Assembly (NCBI GenBank): GCA_013812985.1
Contig: JACCSN010000988.1
Span: forward strand, 1-5,874
Reading direction: 5' to 3'
Source of the DNA: Hyphomicrobiales bacterium
GTDB lineage: Bacteria > Pseudomonadota > Alphaproteobacteria > Rhizobiales > Afifellaceae
Length of the DNA: 5,874 bases
The stretch's first letter is position 1; every line of letters begins with the position of its first letter. A program made the translations under genes and the position numbers. The notes under the pieces are model-generated. The model ran no database searches. It was not told where the DNA came from and was given only the letters and a program-made list of their open reading frames with translations. Positions 5,339-5,874 of the stretch are shown here, one piece after another.

Positions 5339-5818
5339 CTATCGCCGCGCTTCCGCCAGCGCCGCGCCGAAGGCCTTGGCGAAGCTCGTTCGGTCCTCCG
5401 GGTTCAGGAACTGGCCCACCGGCACGCGGTGCTCGCGGCTGCGGATCGCCAGACGGGTGATGCCTTCCTCCGGGTCCTTCTCCAGCTCCAGCCGAACCCA
5501 GGCGGGGTTGAAGCGGACCTCCTGGGCGCGGCCGCTCGGGTTGACCTTGCGGATGAGCAGCGCCTCGCGGCTGACCTCGACCTCCTCATAGGCGCGCGCC
5601 GCCCGGTAGTTCAGCTTGAAGGCGACCCAGACGGCGACGAGGTCGAGACCGAAGAAGCCCATGACCGGCCAGGCGCCGAGCGACCAGAAATACAAGCCCG
5701 TGGAGAACCACAGCGCCGCGATGAAGACCATGAGGATGAGGAATCCCCGCCGGCCGAGCGAGCGGTGCGGCGACAGCGTCGCCGAGAAGATGATGGTGTC
5801 GAGATTGCCGGAGGGCAT
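5339..5818 (-). CDS. DUF2244 domain-containing integral membrane protein
   Basis: A 159-residue protein of unknown function. The N-terminal FSATLSPHRSLGRRGFLILM (11-30) is the recognisable DUF2244 signature. Two hydrophobic segments follow, about 25-47 and 49-68, forming a likely membrane hairpin that ends at NYRAARAYEEVEVS. The remaining 85 residues are soluble, with beta-strand-like stretches (EALLIRKV, RLAIRSREHRVPVG) and an Ala-rich C-terminal helix containing FAKAFGAALAEARR. This layout, a two-helix anchor followed by a small beta domain, recalls PH-like membrane proteins, but that is only an impression. The ATG at 5818 fits the family start. No Shine-Dalgarno sequence precedes it; TATATT lies only 8-14 bases upstream. 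It is 23 bases from a possible divergent gene. Confidence 0.85.
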   Translation of the reverse strand: MPSGNLDTIIFSATLSPHRSLGRRGFLILMVFIAALWFSTGLYFWSLGAWPVMGFFGLDLVAVWVAFKLNYRAARAYEEVEVSREALLIRKVNPSGRAQEVRFNPAWVRLELEKDPEEGITRLAIRSREHRVPVGQFLNPEDRTSFAKAFGAALAEARR

Positions 5819-5826
5819 CGGCGGCG

Positions 5827-5832
5827 AATATA
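5827..5832 (-). promoter_or_regulatory. Candidate -10 element for DUF2244
   Basis: TATATT on the minus strand matches TATAAT at five of six positions in a very GC-rich surrounding. No good -35 sits at 16-18 bases. Initiation about seven bases downstream would fall next to the ATG at 5818 and give a leaderless message. The same AT-rich bases could belong to the plus-strand neighbour instead. Confidence 0.3.
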
Positions 5833-5841
5833 GAGGGGCGC

Positions 5842-5874
5842 ATGGCGAGAGACAGCCGCAAAATGGCGCCGCCG
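5842..5874 (+). CDS. Possible 5' end of a divergent gene (partial)
   Basis: An ATG at 5842, preceded by AGAGGGG four to ten bases upstream, opens a frame with no stop to the window edge: M-A-R-D-S-R-K-M-A-P-P. A second in-frame ATG lies at 5863. The basic N-terminus cannot be assigned from 11 residues. I recall endonuclease III (nth) beside DUF2244 genes in Rhizobiales, which makes it a reasonable guess but no more. Confidence 0.4.
   Translation, partial: MARDSRKMAPP

Overview
The window is a GC-rich stretch of ordinary-looking chromosome from an alphaproteobacterium, most likely of the order Hyphomicrobiales (Rhizobiales). The evidence is the protein flavour (a Fur homologue without the structural CxxC cysteines, as in rhizobial Mur; a two-domain Nfu; a DUF2244 membrane protein) and the gene order tsaB-rimI-fur-plsC-miaB, which I recall from rhizobia. 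Genus cannot be fixed from the sequence alone. Seven complete genes and one partial gene lie on the minus strand. A second partial gene may start on the plus strand at the right edge. I see no tRNA, rRNA, CRISPR array, transposase or phage gene.

Right to left, in the direction of transcription: a small DUF2244 membrane protein (5339-5818), whose start lies 23 bases from the possible divergent start at 5842; a 223-base gap with traces of a degenerate intergenic repeat and a perfect 7-bp inverted repeat; an Ada-like protein with an AraC helix-turn-helix and an O6-alkylguanine-DNA alkyltransferase domain (4213-5115); a 95-base gap carrying a motif close to the rhizobial iron control element; the Nfu/NifU iron-sulfur carrier (3563-4117); a 241-base gap with two inverted copies of a GC-rich palindromic repeat; then a tight cluster tsaB, rimI, fur, plsC, miaB (3321 down to the left edge) joined by a 4-base overlap, a 24-base gap, a 1-base overlap and a 43-base gap.

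The genes share two themes. TsaB (t6A) and MiaB (ms2i6A) both modify adenosine 37 of tRNA beside the anticodon, while RimI acetylates ribosomal protein S18, so this is largely a translation-fidelity cluster. Metal homeostasis runs alongside it: MiaB needs two [4Fe-4S] clusters, Nfu delivers such clusters, Fur/Mur senses iron or manganese, and the Nfu gene has a candidate Irr site. PlsC makes phosphatidic acid for membrane lipid and the Ada-like protein repairs alkylated DNA.

I found no convincing new multi-gene system. The points that deserve a second look are regulatory: the iron-control-element-like site before nfu, a strong hairpin that buries the ribosome binding site of fur next to a TTG start, the inverted repeat pair before tsaB, and two genes (tsaB and DUF2244) that lack a Shine-Dalgarno sequence and may be translated from leaderless messages.
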